Assembly: GCA_020622085.1 (NCBI GenBank)
Contig: JAHRYM010000002.1
Coordinates: 935,604-999,603, forward strand
From: Paracoccaceae bacterium
GTDB taxonomy: Bacteria; Pseudomonadota; Alphaproteobacteria; Rhodobacterales; Rhodobacteraceae
Reading direction: 5' to 3'
DNA length: 64,000 bases
Shown here: positions 1 through 7,432 of the stretch, one piece after another
How the letters are laid out: each line of letters opens with the position of its first letter
Numbering within the stretch: position 1 is the stretch's first letter
Program-made: the position numbers and the translations under genes
Notes under the pieces: model-generated
Seen by the model: only the letters and a program-made list of their open reading frames with translations
Told to the model about the DNA's origin: nothing
The model's database searches: none

Positions 1-657
1 GCAGTTCAGGACCAGACGAACGCCGCCCTGTTCAAGCTGGGCGATGCGCTGCATGACCACGTTCTTTTCCAGCTTGAAGCCGGGGATGCCATAGGTCATC
101 AAACCGCCGGCGCGATCGTAGCGGTCGTAGACCGTGACCTTGACACCCTCGCGGCGCAGCGCCTCGGCCGCAGCCAACCCGGCGGGGCCGGCGCCGATGA
201 TGCCGACGCTCTGGCTACGCTCGGCGCGGGGTTCGATCGGCCTGACCCATCCGTTTTCCCAGGCCGTATCTGTCAGGTATTTCTCGATCGCGCCGATGGT
301 GACGGTGCCGTGGCCCGACTGTTCGATCACGCAGTTGCCTTCGCAAAGCCGGTCTTGCGGGCAAATGCGGCCACAGATCTCGGGGAAGGTGTTGGTGGCC
401 TGGCTGAGTTCATAGGCTTCCTGCAAACGGCCTTCTGCCGTCAGGCGCAGCCAGTCGGGGATGTTGTTGTGCAGCGGACAATGCGACTGGCAGAAAGGCA
501 CGCCGCATTGCGAACAGCGCGATGCCTGCTCGGCCGCGTTGCGCTCGGCGAAGTCACGGTAGATCTCGTGGAAGTCCCGTAGGCGATCCTCGGGCCTGCG
601 CTTCAGGGGCATGCCCCGTGCCACGGTCACGAATTGCAGCATGCGTTCCTTGGCCAA
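1..657 (-). CDS. gltD: Glutamate synthase small (beta) subunit, N-terminal part (cut by window edge)
   Basis: The beta subunit of GOGAT passes electrons from NADPH through FAD and 4Fe-4S clusters to the large subunit for ammonium assimilation. The visible 219 residues hold two cysteine groups (C48, C51, C56, C60 and C95, C99, C105, C109) and the dinucleotide-binding GAGPAG at about 155-160. The start is taken as TTG at 657: it gives the N-terminus MAKERMLQF and has AGGGAGG 8 nt upstream, while the in-frame ATG at 642 lacks such a site. The C-terminal part, about half of the usual protein of roughly 480 residues, lies left of the window. Confidence 0.93.
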   Translation of the reverse strand, partial: MAKERMLQFVTVARGMPLKRRPEDRLRDFHEIYRDFAERNAAEQASRCSQCGVPFCQSHCPLHNNIPDWLRLTAEGRLQEAYELSQATNTFPEICGRICPQDRLCEGNCVIEQSGHGTVTIGAIEKYLTDTAWENGWVRPIEPRAERSQSVGIIGAGPAGLAAAEALRREGVKVTVYDRYDRAGGLMTYGIPGFKLEKNVVMQRIAQLEQGGVRLVLNC

Positions 658-812
658 GGCACGGCCCTCCCTGATATCGGCTGTGCCTTCCTACGGCCGC
701 TCAGGCTGGAATAAAAGTCACCTGTATTGACCTATATTGACGGAACCGCATCACGACATGCTGGTTGCTCAAAAATACGGCACGATAAAGGTAAGATAAG
801 CTGCCATATATA
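658..812. promoter_or_regulatory. Upstream region of gltD with a direct repeat
   Basis: This 155-bp stretch lies upstream of gltD and downstream of uppP, both on the minus strand, so it should hold the gltD promoter. It is more AT-rich than its surroundings. The heptamer TATTGAC occurs twice in direct orientation (725-731 and 735-741), starts 10 bp apart, which is one helical turn and could be a regulator site. I see no clear terminator for uppP. Confidence 0.35.
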
Positions 813-1616
813 TCAGAATCCAGCGTAAAGTGCCGCCAGCGCAAGCGAACCGACAATGATTCGCCACCAGCCGAACAGCGCGAAACCATGACGCGAGATA
901 TAGTTCAGGACAGTGCGCACAACGATCACGGCGGTGATCGTCGCCGCGGCGAAGCCCAGTGCGATTTCACCCATGGCACTGGTGTCGAGCACATCGCGGT
1001 TCTTGTAGAGGTCATAGGTGAAGGCTGCGGCCATCGTCGGCATCGACAGGAAGAAGGAAAACTCTGCCGCCGCCCGCTTGGAGGCGCCCATGAACAGAGC
1101 GCCAACGATCGTCGAGCCCGAGCGGGAAACGCCCGGGATCATCGCCAGGCACTGCACCAGACCGATCGCCAGCGCCATCGGAATGGAAAAGCGCATCGCA
1201 TCGTCATGGCGGGGTTTCTGCGGCAGCCGGTCGACGATCAGCAGGATGACACCACCCAGAATCAGCATCACCGCAATCAGTTTCGGCGTCTCGAAAAGCA
1301 CCGACTTGATGAAGTCATGCGCCAGGACGCCGATGATCACCGCCGGAAAGAAGGCGACCAGAACTGACAGGATGAAATGCCGGGCGGCGGGATCATGCGG
1401 CGCCGCGCGGAAGACCGCGATCAGCTTGCCGGCATAGACACCAAGGATGGCCAGGATCGCCCCAAGCTGGATCACGACCTCAAATGTCTTTCCGGCGCTT
1501 TCGAAACCCAGGAAATGCCCCGCCAGCAACAGGTGCCCGGTGGATGAAACCGGCAGGAATTCGGTCAGCCCCTCGAGAAACCCGAGGAACAGCGAGGTGA
1601 TCGTGGTGTCTGACAT
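813..1616 (-). CDS. uppP: Undecaprenyl-diphosphatase UppP (BacA family)
   Basis: This integral membrane phosphatase recycles undecaprenyl pyrophosphate to the monophosphate lipid carrier of peptidoglycan and O-antigen synthesis; overproduction is known to give bacitracin resistance in other bacteria. The 267 residues are the usual family length. The N-terminal [14 protein letters not shown] signature sits at about 15-28 and the second conserved block PGVSRSGST at about 160-168, with roughly eight hydrophobic segments in between and after. It follows the epimerase-like gene on the same strand after 76 bp, so the two may be cotranscribed. Confidence 0.96.
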   Translation of the reverse strand: MSDTTITSLFLGFLEGLTEFLPVSSTGHLLLAGHFLGFESAGKTFEVVIQLGAILAILGVYAGKLIAVFRAAPHDPAARHFILSVLVAFFPAVIIGVLAHDFIKSVLFETPKLIAVMLILGGVILLIVDRLPQKPRHDDAMRFSIPMALAIGLVQCLAMIPGVSRSGSTIVGALFMGASKRAAAEFSFFLSMPTMAAAFTYDLYKNRDVLDTSAMGEIALGFAAATITAVIVVRTVLNYISRHGFALFGWWRIIVGSLALAALYAGF

Positions 1617-1692
1617 GAAAGGGGCCTTTTGCCGGGCAAGGATGCGCGGCGCACCCTAGGGAAGGCCCGTCAGGCTGGCAAGCCGGAGGCGA

Positions 1693-2703
1693 TCACTGTC
1701 CTGCGACAGTGCGCTCCGGCAAAGGTTGCAGATTCTTGGCCGAAGCCTTGATCTCGTCATATTGCCCCGAGGGACGGAAGCGCCAGAGATAGTCGTTCAT
1801 CACGGCGCTCATCGGCGTCGGCGTGATGCCAAGGCCCGCAAGGCCCCGGGCATTGGCGCCAACCACATTGTCATGGCGCAGGCTGCGGACCTGATCGGCG
1901 GTCAGGATCGTGTTGCGGACAAGGCGGCCTGTCAGCAGCGAGCCCAGATCCAGCGCCGTGCCGATGATCGAGCCGACCCAGAACGGCAGGTTGATCACGG
2001 CGCGGCGGCGATGGATCGCCGCAAGGATTTCCCTGACGATCTGGCGCAGCGTCAGCACATCCGGTCCGCCAAGTTCATAGATACCGGCCTGCACATCGCC
2101 GTTTGCCGCCATGCTCGCCACCTTGGCCACGTCTTCCACATAGACCGGCTGGAACCGGGTCTTGCCGCCGATCAGCGGAAGGATCGGTCCCATGCGCGAC
2201 ATGCCGGCGAAGCGATTCAGGAACTGGTCCTCGGGGCCGAAGATCACCGATGGCCGCAGGATTACCGCAGTCGGGAAGCGCGACCGGACCGCCGCCTCGC
2301 CTTCCCCCTTGCTGAGGCCGTAGCCCGACCCCGCCTGCGGGTCGGCGCCAATGGCCGAGATGTGCACCAGCCGGTCGATGCGTTCTTCGGCCGCGATCCG
2401 CGCGATGCGGGCCGCGCCCTCGACCTGGACGGAATTGAAGTTGTTCCGACCGCCCTTGTCGAAAGTGCCGACGCAATTGATGACGGCATCCGCCCCCTGC
2501 ATCGCCGCACGCACCGACAGGTCGTCGCGGATGTTGCACAGGACCGGCTCCACCTGGCCGACGGCACCGTAGGATTTCACGAACAGTGCCTCGTTCGGGC
2601 GGCGCACCGCCACGCGGATGCGCCAGCCCTGCCTGGCCAGCCGGCGGGCGATGTAACGCCCGACAAAACCCGAACCGCCATAAATCGTGACAAGCTGTGC
2701 CAT
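1693..2703 (-). CDS. NAD(P)-binding epimerase-like protein related to complex I subunit NDUFA9
   Basis: An extended short-chain dehydrogenase fold: a Rossmann motif GGSGFVG sits at residues 8-14, followed by HISAIGAD and a YGLSKGEGE stretch at the usual place of the Y-x-x-x-K pair. The protein of about 336 residues matches the alphaproteobacterial relatives of mitochondrial NDUFA9, which bind NADPH at complex I. Whether this copy binds complex I is unknown. I start at ATG 2703 because it puts the Rossmann fold near the N-terminus; a GTG-type extension to 2736 is less likely. It precedes uppP on the same strand. Confidence 0.82.
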   Translation of the reverse strand: MAQLVTIYGGSGFVGRYIARRLARQGWRIRVAVRRPNEALFVKSYGAVGQVEPVLCNIRDDLSVRAAMQGADAVINCVGTFDKGGRNNFNSVQVEGAARIARIAAEERIDRLVHISAIGADPQAGSGYGLSKGEGEAAVRSRFPTAVILRPSVIFGPEDQFLNRFAGMSRMGPILPLIGGKTRFQPVYVEDVAKVASMAANGDVQAGIYELGGPDVLTLRQIVREILAAIHRRRAVINLPFWVGSIIGTALDLGSLLTGRLVRNTILTADQVRSLRHDNVVGANARGLAGLGITPTPMSAVMNDYLWRFRPSGQYDEIKASAKNLQPLPERTVAGQ

Positions 2704-2843
2704 CGGTCGCACTCTCCGCTTCTGTTCTTCCGACAATTACCGCCCGCGCGCCGCCGGAACAAGGCTGAATGCATGCTGCATTCAGTCACGGGGCGGTCAG
2801 CGGACAGGCATGAAAGGATTTGCAGAATTTCCCCCGCGGCCCG

Positions 2844-2870
2844 TTGACAGCCCCTGCCCGCCGCTATACA
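2844..2870 (+). promoter_or_regulatory. Likely promoter of tRNA-Leu
   Basis: A consensus -35 TTGACA (2844-2849) is followed 15 bp later by TATACA (2865-2870), 17 bp before the mature tRNA 5' end. The spacer is shorter than the usual 17 bp, but the position directly before a tRNA gene supports it. Confidence 0.55.
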
Positions 2871-2887
2871 TCCGCCCCCACGACATC

Positions 2888-2972
2888 GCCCAGATGGCGG
2901 AATTGGTAGACGCGCTGGTTTCAGGTACCAGTGCCGCAAGGCGTGGAGGTTCGAGTCCTCTTCTGGGCACCA
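2888..2972 (+). tRNA. tRNA-Leu (anticodon CAG)
   Basis: An 85-nt class II tRNA. The acceptor stem GCCCAGA pairs with TCTGGGC, the anticodon arm CTGGT-TTCAGGT-ACCAG places CAG in the loop, a long variable arm follows, the T-loop is GTTCGAGTC-like, and the CCA end is encoded (2970-2972). It reads the leucine codon CUG. Confidence 0.97.
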
Positions 2973-2994
2973 CTTACCCACTACCAAGGGTAAG
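2973..2994 (+). terminator. Stem-loop directly after tRNA-Leu
   Basis: A perfect 7-bp inverted repeat, CTTACCC (2973-2979) and GGGTAAG (2988-2994), with an 8-nt loop starts at the first base after CCA. There is no run of T after it, so it may be a processing or pausing structure rather than a true intrinsic terminator. Confidence 0.4.
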
Positions 2995-3052
2995 GATCCT
3001 TCCATACTGATCGGTCCTCGGACAGCGGGCGCGTTGCGCCCGGCACGGTGAT

Positions 3053-3499
3053 TCAATCCCTGACCGGGTGGATGGCATGGAAGGCTACGCTCAGCCGGTT
3101 CCATGTGTTGATGATCGACACCGCGACAGTCAACTTGACAAGGTCGCTTTCCGAAAAATGCGCACGGGTCGCCGCGTAAAGGGCATCCGGAACCCCACCT
3201 TTGGCAACAAGGGTCAACGCCTCGGTCCAGGCCAGCGCGGCGCGTTCGCGATCGGTGAACAGGGGCGATTCGCGCCACGCCGAAACCAGTAGCACCCGCT
3301 GCTGGCTGTCACCGTCCGCGAGTGCTTCATGTGCGTGCATGTCGACGCAATAGGAACAGCCGTTGATCTGCGATGCGCGCAGCTTGATCAGATGCAGAAG
3401 GCTCATCTCCAGCCCCGAAGCCTCGACCGCCTCGTTCAGCGCCAGAACCGACTTCATCAGTTCGGGCGCCTTGGCGAAGTAATTCATCCGCGGTTCCAT
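3053..3499 (-). CDS. AhpD-like carboxymuconolactone decarboxylase family protein
   Basis: A 148-residue protein of the AhpD/CMD all-alpha fold. The family's redox motif is visible as CSYCVDMH at about 49-56, two cysteines two residues apart followed by histidine, which in AhpD-type proteins gives thiol peroxidase-linked activity. The start ATG 3499 has AAGGAAG upstream; the open frame continues upstream but reads through the intergenic operator region. It is divergent from a MarR regulator gene, a common pairing in which the regulator controls the enzyme. The substrate is not known. Confidence 0.85.
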   Translation of the reverse strand: MEPRMNYFAKAPELMKSVLALNEAVEASGLEMSLLHLIKLRASQINGCSYCVDMHAHEALADGDSQQRVLLVSAWRESPLFTDRERAALAWTEALTLVAKGGVPDALYAATRAHFSESDLVKLTVAVSIINTWNRLSVAFHAIHPVRD

Positions 3500-3586
3500 G
3501 TCCGTCTTCCTTTCCGTGACGCCGCCAGAATGGCTTGGCGCAACATGGATCGGTTGCCGGCGGCTCGCCAGAGACAGATTGACCTT

Positions 3587-3608
3587 GACTCCATTTTTAT
3601 AAGGAGTC
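3587..3608. promoter_or_regulatory. Inverted repeat between the AhpD-like and MarR genes (candidate operator)
   Basis: GACTCC (3587-3592) and GGAGTC (3603-3608) form a perfect 6-bp dyad around an AT-only 10-bp centre, ATTTTTATAA. It lies in the 140-bp divergent intergenic region 3500-3639. MarR proteins bind such dyads over the promoters they control, so this is the best candidate operator for the adjacent regulator. Confidence 0.5.
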
Positions 3609-3639
3609 CTAATTACATTATGTGAAAAGAGGGCAGGCG

Positions 3640-4260
3640 ATGAACGATCAGGTGCATCAGATCGCGGCAGGACTGGGTCGGCTTGCCGCCTTCGGTCGCG
3701 CATGCCAGTGGCAGGCCGGGGTGCGGCTGGGCCTCAACCCGACCCAGGCCGAGATCCTGTTGCGCATTACCGAGCGACCGCAGCGCGCCGTCAATCTGGC
3801 CGCGCATCTGGGCGTGTCGCCGGCCTCTCTCAGCGATTCGATTGCCGCGCTGGTTGCCAAGGGCCTGGCGCTGCGCGGCCCCGACCCTGACGACAGACGC
3901 GCCCGGCTGGTCAGTGCCACGCCACTGGGCCGCCAGATCGCGGCGCAGATCCCTGCCACCCCGCATGCGCTGTCCGAAGCGATCGGCGCCTTGCCCCATG
4001 CCGATCGGGAAAACCTGCTGACCAGCCTCATGCGCATCATCCGCGATCTGCAGCAGGCCCGCGCAATTCCAGTCCAACGGATGTGCGTCACCTGCCGGCA
4101 TTTCCGGCCCCATGCCCATGACGATGCGGCCGCACCGCATCATTGCGATTTCGTGAATGCCGCCTTCGGGGACGGAGCCTTGCGCCTTGACTGTGGCGAT
4201 CACGAAGCGGCTCCGTCCGGCGAAGCCGCCGCCATCTGGCGGCAGTTCGCGGCCACCTGA
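3640..4260 (+). CDS. MarR-family regulator with a cysteine-rich C-terminal tail
   Basis: Residues 1 to about 140 form a MarR winged helix, with the recognition region VSPASLSDSIAALVAKGL and the wing DPDDRRARLV clearly readable. An extension of about 60 residues follows with MCVTCRHF, HHCDF and LDCGDH, giving four cysteines (as CxxC plus two) and several histidines suited to binding a metal or an iron-sulfur cluster. ATG 3640 is preceded by AGGGCAGG. The gene is divergent from an AhpD-like enzyme and upstream of a secreted protein and a redoxin, so a redox or metal sensing role is plausible but is inference. Confidence 0.82.
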   Translation: MNDQVHQIAAGLGRLAAFGRACQWQAGVRLGLNPTQAEILLRITERPQRAVNLAAHLGVSPASLSDSIAALVAKGLALRGPDPDDRRARLVSATPLGRQIAAQIPATPHALSEAIGALPHADRENLLTSLMRIIRDLQQARAIPVQRMCVTCRHFRPHAHDDAAAPHHCDFVNAAFGDGALRLDCGDHEAAPSGEAAAIWRQFAAT

Positions 4261-4350
4261 GCCATCAGCCGGACGCCCCGCCTGCGGCAACGGGCGGGGC
4301 GTCCTTGTTGTCCACTCCGCCTTTTTTGCACAGACAGGAGACAGACCATC

Positions 4351-5106
4351 ATGCCACGAAACTCCAACCTCCGCCAAGCCGCGCTGCTGGCCGCCCTGAC
4401 GGCGATTCCCGTCATGGCCCTTGCCGATGGCGCGCATGACCATTCCGGCGGCATCACGGCCGACGCCACCAGCCCCGCGCCCTTCGATATCGTGCATACG
4501 ACGATCACGACCGAGGGCAATGTCGCCATCTTCCACATGGCGGTGTCGGGGGCGGCAGGCGAGTCGCGGCCTTCGGCCACTGGCGCGCTGGCCGGATCGC
4601 AGGTCTTTGCCTATGTCTGGCCGACCAGCCTTGATGCCGGCACCGTCGGCTTTGAACCGGGCGCGGGGATCCTGGCGCTGGCCGCCACCGCGCATCCCGA
4701 TTTCGACGACACGCCGCTGTTGGACGAGAACGGCGATGGCCAGAGGGGCAATGACGGCGATCTGTGGCACAGCCACTGGGTCGTCCTTGGCCCGGACGAG
4801 GCCTGCGGGACAGGGGCGCTGAAGGTGATCGACATTCCCGAAGGCACGACCCCCCGCCTGCCCGCCACCTGGCCCGGCCTGCCGCTTCTGATCGACAGCC
4901 CCGGCTGGCAACCGATCCTGAGTGCCGAGACGGTCGAGGTTCGCGTGCCCTTCGCCGACATCGGCGCGGTCAAGGCGGCAAGCTACGATGGCGTGACGGC
5001 GGGCCTGCGGGTGAATGCCGATGTCCACGCGCCGCTTCTGTGCGTGACCGACGTGTTCGATGTGGCCTCGGGCGATCTGAGCCTGCCCGGCAAGGTGAAC
5101 AACTGA
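4351..5106 (+). CDS. Secreted protein of unknown function with a calcium-loop-like motif
   Basis: I do not recognise this 251-residue family. The N-terminus has a signal peptide (basic start, hydrophobic stretch 10-24, cleavage probably after ALA at about 26) and then a His/Asp-rich start DGAHDHSGG. At about 130-140 the stretch DENGDGQRGNDGD resembles an EF-hand or dockerin type calcium loop, followed by WHSHW. Only two cysteines are seen in the mature part. AGGAG precedes ATG 4351. It lies 90 bp after the MarR gene and 52 bp before a redoxin gene and is probably cotranscribed with one or both. Confidence 0.7.
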   Translation: MPRNSNLRQAALLAALTAIPVMALADGAHDHSGGITADATSPAPFDIVHTTITTEGNVAIFHMAVSGAAGESRPSATGALAGSQVFAYVWPTSLDAGTVGFEPGAGILALAATAHPDFDDTPLLDENGDGQRGNDGDLWHSHWVVLGPDEACGTGALKVIDIPEGTTPRLPATWPGLPLLIDSPGWQPILSAETVEVRVPFADIGAVKAASYDGVTAGLRVNADVHAPLLCVTDVFDVASGDLSLPGKVNN

Positions 5107-5158
5107 TGCAACCGCGGGCGGCGGCCGGCGCGCCGCCCGTTTCCTGAGGGAACTGACA

Positions 5159-5623
5159 ATGGAAACCCTGCCCTTCCACGTCTCCGAATGGCTGAACACC
5201 GACCAATCCCCGACGCTGGCCGATTTCCATGGCCGCGTTCTGGCGATCGAGGTGTTCCAGATGCTGTGCCCCGGATGCGTCAACCATGGCCTGCCGCAAG
5301 CCGCACGGATCGCGCAGACCTTCGATCCGGCGAAAGTCGCGGTGATCGGGCTGCACTCGGTGTTTGAACACCACGATGCCATGACGGTGACGGCCCTGCG
5401 CGCCTTCTGCCACGAATACCGGATCCGGTTCCCTGTGGCGGTGGACCTGCCGGGCACAAGGGGCCCCCTGCCCCGGACAATGGAGGCCTGGGGTCTGGAA
5501 GGCACGCCGACGCTGGTGCTGATCGATCGTCAGGGCAGGATGCGCGCCCGTCACTTCGGCCAGATGCCCGACATGGGGATCGGAGCGCAGATCATGGGCC
5601 TCTTGCAGGAAGCCGACGCATGA
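5159..5623 (+). CDS. Thioredoxin-fold redoxin (AhpC/TSA or TlpA-like) with a CPGC motif
   Basis: A 154-residue single-domain thioredoxin fold. The N-terminal region is followed by FQMLCPGCVNHGLP at about 36-49, giving a CxxC pair (C40, C43), and the cis-proline region reads EGTPTLVLID at about 116-125. It lacks a signal peptide, so it should act in the cytoplasm. It is the third gene of the MarR, secreted protein, redoxin run. The CPGC pair suggests a disulfide reductase or thiol-dependent peroxidase; the partner is unknown. Confidence 0.8.
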   Translation: METLPFHVSEWLNTDQSPTLADFHGRVLAIEVFQMLCPGCVNHGLPQAARIAQTFDPAKVAVIGLHSVFEHHDAMTVTALRAFCHEYRIRFPVAVDLPGTRGPLPRTMEAWGLEGTPTLVLIDRQGRMRARHFGQMPDMGIGAQIMGLLQEADA

Positions 5624-5690
5624 TGACCATGCGCGGACGGGCCTTTCCCGCGCGCCCCGAAGGTGGTCCTGCCGATGTCCGGGAAAGACG

Positions 5691-5742
5691 TGGTGCCGCA
5701 GAAGGGACTCGAACCCCCGACCCCATCATTACGAATGACGTG
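5691..5742 (-). pseudogene. 3' half of a host tRNA-Thr(CGT) split by the mobile element (left junction)
   Basis: Read on the minus strand, this is the anticodon arm, variable region, T-arm, 3' acceptor strand CTGCGGC and encoded CCA of a tRNA-Thr. The sequence to its right (5743 on) does not supply the D-arm or the 5' acceptor strand. The missing 5' half is at 20480-20519. Joining both at the shared 16-bp core gives a complete 76-nt tRNA with all stems paired. Confidence 0.93.
5727..5742. repeat. Left attachment core (16-bp direct repeat)
   Basis: CATTACGAATGACGTG here is identical to 20480-20495, with mismatches immediately outside on both sides. It covers the anticodon loop and the 5' anticodon stem of the split tRNA-Thr. 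The anticodon loop is a known sublocation used by tyrosine recombinases in tRNA genes. Confidence 0.92.
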
Positions 5743-5762
5743 GGCTGGACGCCAACCAGCTT

Positions 5763-5779
5763 GAAAACTAAGCGTTTTC
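5763..5779. repeat. Dyad near the left end of the element
   Basis: GAAAAC (5763-5768) and GTTTTC (5774-5779) flank 5 bp. A second dyad, GCTGG and CCAGC, lies at 5744-5760. Both lie between the att core and the element's tRNA and may be arm sites for the integrase or excisionase. Confidence 0.35.
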
Positions 5780-5827
5780 TGCTGCGCCAACTTTTCGATG
5801 CAAGGATGTTGCAAGAGTCAGTCAGCG

Positions 5828-5900
5828 TGCCCCAATCCGGATTCGAACCGAAGACCCCTTCATTACGAATGAAGTGCTCTACCAGCTGAGCTATTGGGGC
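5828..5900 (-). tRNA. Element-borne tRNA-Thr (anticodon CGT)
   Basis: A complete 73-nt tRNA without encoded CCA. All stems pair: acceptor GCCCCAA/TTGGGGC, D-stem GCTC/GAGC, anticodon stem CTTCA/TGAAG around loop TTCGTAA (anticodon CGT), T-stem TTCGG/CCGGA. It reads ACG, the same codon as the host tRNA gene that the element has split, but differs from it in the acceptor, anticodon and T stems. The lack of CCA also sets it apart from the host genes here. It most likely replaces the lost host tRNA. Confidence 0.96.
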
Positions 5901-5982
5901 TACGCGACGCCTCGTTTAAACGACGAAGCGCCGACGTGCAACAGCAATTGAACGCCGTCACCCGCTCTGCTACCTCTTTGTC

Positions 5983-6336
5983 ATGGCAGACAATAACCGC
6001 GGACGAGACATAGGCAAGCTGCGCGTTTACGCCCCTCAGGAGCGTGACCCAGCTACCATGTCCGAAGCGGAGGCCGCAGCCGAACGCAAGCGGATGCTCG
6101 ACCTGCGCGCCGTGCTGCGCAAGCTGGAGCCAGACATTCGCCGTCACTCGGCCCTGTTCGACTCAGGTGCAGTCAAGACGCAGAAGGATCACGACAAGCT
6201 GCGCGACTTGGTTCTGCGCGCCATCGGCCTCGGCGGAGAGGACAAGCTGCCGGTCTCGCTGCTCGACGAAGTCGGCCTGAGGTCAGAGCCGAACCCGACT
6301 GTTAAGGTTGAGGACGACGGCAAAGCGCCCTTCTGA
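5983..6336 (+). CDS. Small unknown protein at the left end of the element
   Basis: A 117-residue hydrophilic protein that I do not recognise. The middle (about 25-80) is rich in Arg, Lys, Glu and Leu in a helical pattern and the tail is acidic. No signal or membrane segment is seen. The ribosome site before ATG 5983 is weak. It is convergent with the restriction endonuclease gene (22 bp between stops) and divergent from the element tRNA, so it may share the promoter region 5901-5982 with it. Confidence 0.5.
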   Translation: MADNNRGRDIGKLRVYAPQERDPATMSEAEAAAERKRMLDLRAVLRKLEPDIRRHSALFDSGAVKTQKDHDKLRDLVLRAIGLGGEDKLPVSLLDEVGLRSEPNPTVKVEDDGKAPF

Positions 6337-6358
6337 GGCGTCGGCCGTGGCAGGCAAG

Positions 6359-7381
6359 TTAAATCAGGACTATTGGCTGCGGTTGCTCGCCTTCGAGAAC
6401 ATCCACAAAATGCCGCGCGAACAGTACGAGCCACTGCTTTTCGGCTTCACTGACATTGGGCGCGTTTACGCGTGCGGAGAATGCAACAATCTCCCGCATC
6501 TCTCCCGTCGTGTAATTTCCGCCAGCAGCAACGGCGGCGGGATTGAGGCACTTCGTCATTGCCCAGCAAATCTGCAAGAAAGCGTCAGACGCGCCAGCAA
6601 CATGTGCCCACAGGCCGCGCCCCTGCATTGTCTCGACGCGAAGCGTCTTGTCGCCGCTGACTGCCGTGAAAAACGCGTCTGCAATCGGTCTGCGCGGCGC
6701 AGGTCGCGAGCAACCCTGCGTAATTTGTAGGCCCTGCGCAGCCAAGCGCTCTTGTGCCAAGCGGACGATGTGCCAGTCTTTCTTGTTGCTGTTTCTCGCA
6801 GTCGAGTAATTCATCCCGACGATATACCGGACATTGTTCACGCCGTAGTTTTCGGCCCACGCAATCCAGTTGTTGGATACGGCGTTGGCGATCTGCGAAA
6901 CCATTGAGTCGTTGATGCACATGGGGCCGCTTTTCAGCGCGATGAGTTCCACAGTGCCGTCTTTGACGCGAGCGCTGTCGATCTCTGACAGTAGTGTATG
7001 GCCGGGCGAATCCACCTGCGCCCAGCCATAGAACGGGGGAACCACGTCTTCGACGACGCGCCCAGCAGCGGTTTCGAGGCTTGAGAACACTTTCGCCGCC
7101 GCTACGATGTCATCCACTTGCTTCAGGCTGGCGATGTCGAATAACTCGGCATATGCGGCGAGCACGAAGGGGTTCGTTGACTTGCCGTCGATGGCGGGGG
7201 ACCGGGCGTTGATCTGCCGCATCCGCGCCTCGAGAGCCGCCTGCAACTGTTGCATACGAGCGACCTTCGCGGCCTGTGCAGGATCGCCCAAGGTAGTCAA
7301 GAAAGTCTGCACTTCGGCCACCGTCAGGCGGACGGGCGCGGCGTAGGTGTCAAAATTGAAGCGTTGCGTCGCGATGGCCAA
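6359..7381 (-). CDS. Type II restriction endonuclease, partner of the adjacent cytosine methyltransferase
   Basis: A protein of about 340 residues read back to back with a DNA cytosine methyltransferase, which is the main reason for the call. A PD-(D/E)xK-like arrangement is visible in the middle: LLSEIDSARVKDG followed by ELIALKSGPMCIND, where D and the E/K pair could form the metal site. The KSGP-x-x-IND type stretch resembles PmeII-like enzymes, but I am not certain of that family. I start at TTG 7381 (AGGA 9 nt upstream); a GTG at 7426 would overlap the methyltransferase leader. The recognition site is unknown. Confidence 0.68.
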   Translation of the reverse strand: MAIATQRFNFDTYAAPVRLTVAEVQTFLTTLGDPAQAAKVARMQQLQAALEARMRQINARSPAIDGKSTNPFVLAAYAELFDIASLKQVDDIVAAAKVFSSLETAAGRVVEDVVPPFYGWAQVDSPGHTLLSEIDSARVKDGTVELIALKSGPMCINDSMVSQIANAVSNNWIAWAENYGVNNVRYIVGMNYSTARNSNKKDWHIVRLAQERLAAQGLQITQGCSRPAPRRPIADAFFTAVSGDKTLRVETMQGRGLWAHVAGASDAFLQICWAMTKCLNPAAVAAGGNYTTGEMREIVAFSARVNAPNVSEAEKQWLVLFARHFVDVLEGEQPQPIVLI

Positions 7382-7432
7382 GACGATAAATCCTAAGCGG
7401 TGGTGTTTCGTACCACTAGGAGCCACAACCCC

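Noticed and set aside
3613-5505. 630-codon open frame on the minus strand opposite MarR, secreted protein and redoxin genes
   Set aside because: It crosses three well-supported genes and intergenic DNA and reads as a compositional shadow.
5743-5827. Rebuilt 5' half of tRNA-Thr supplied by the element at the left junction
   Set aside because: There is no D-arm consensus, and the nearest acceptor-like stretch mismatches the 3' strand, so the host tRNA is not restored there.
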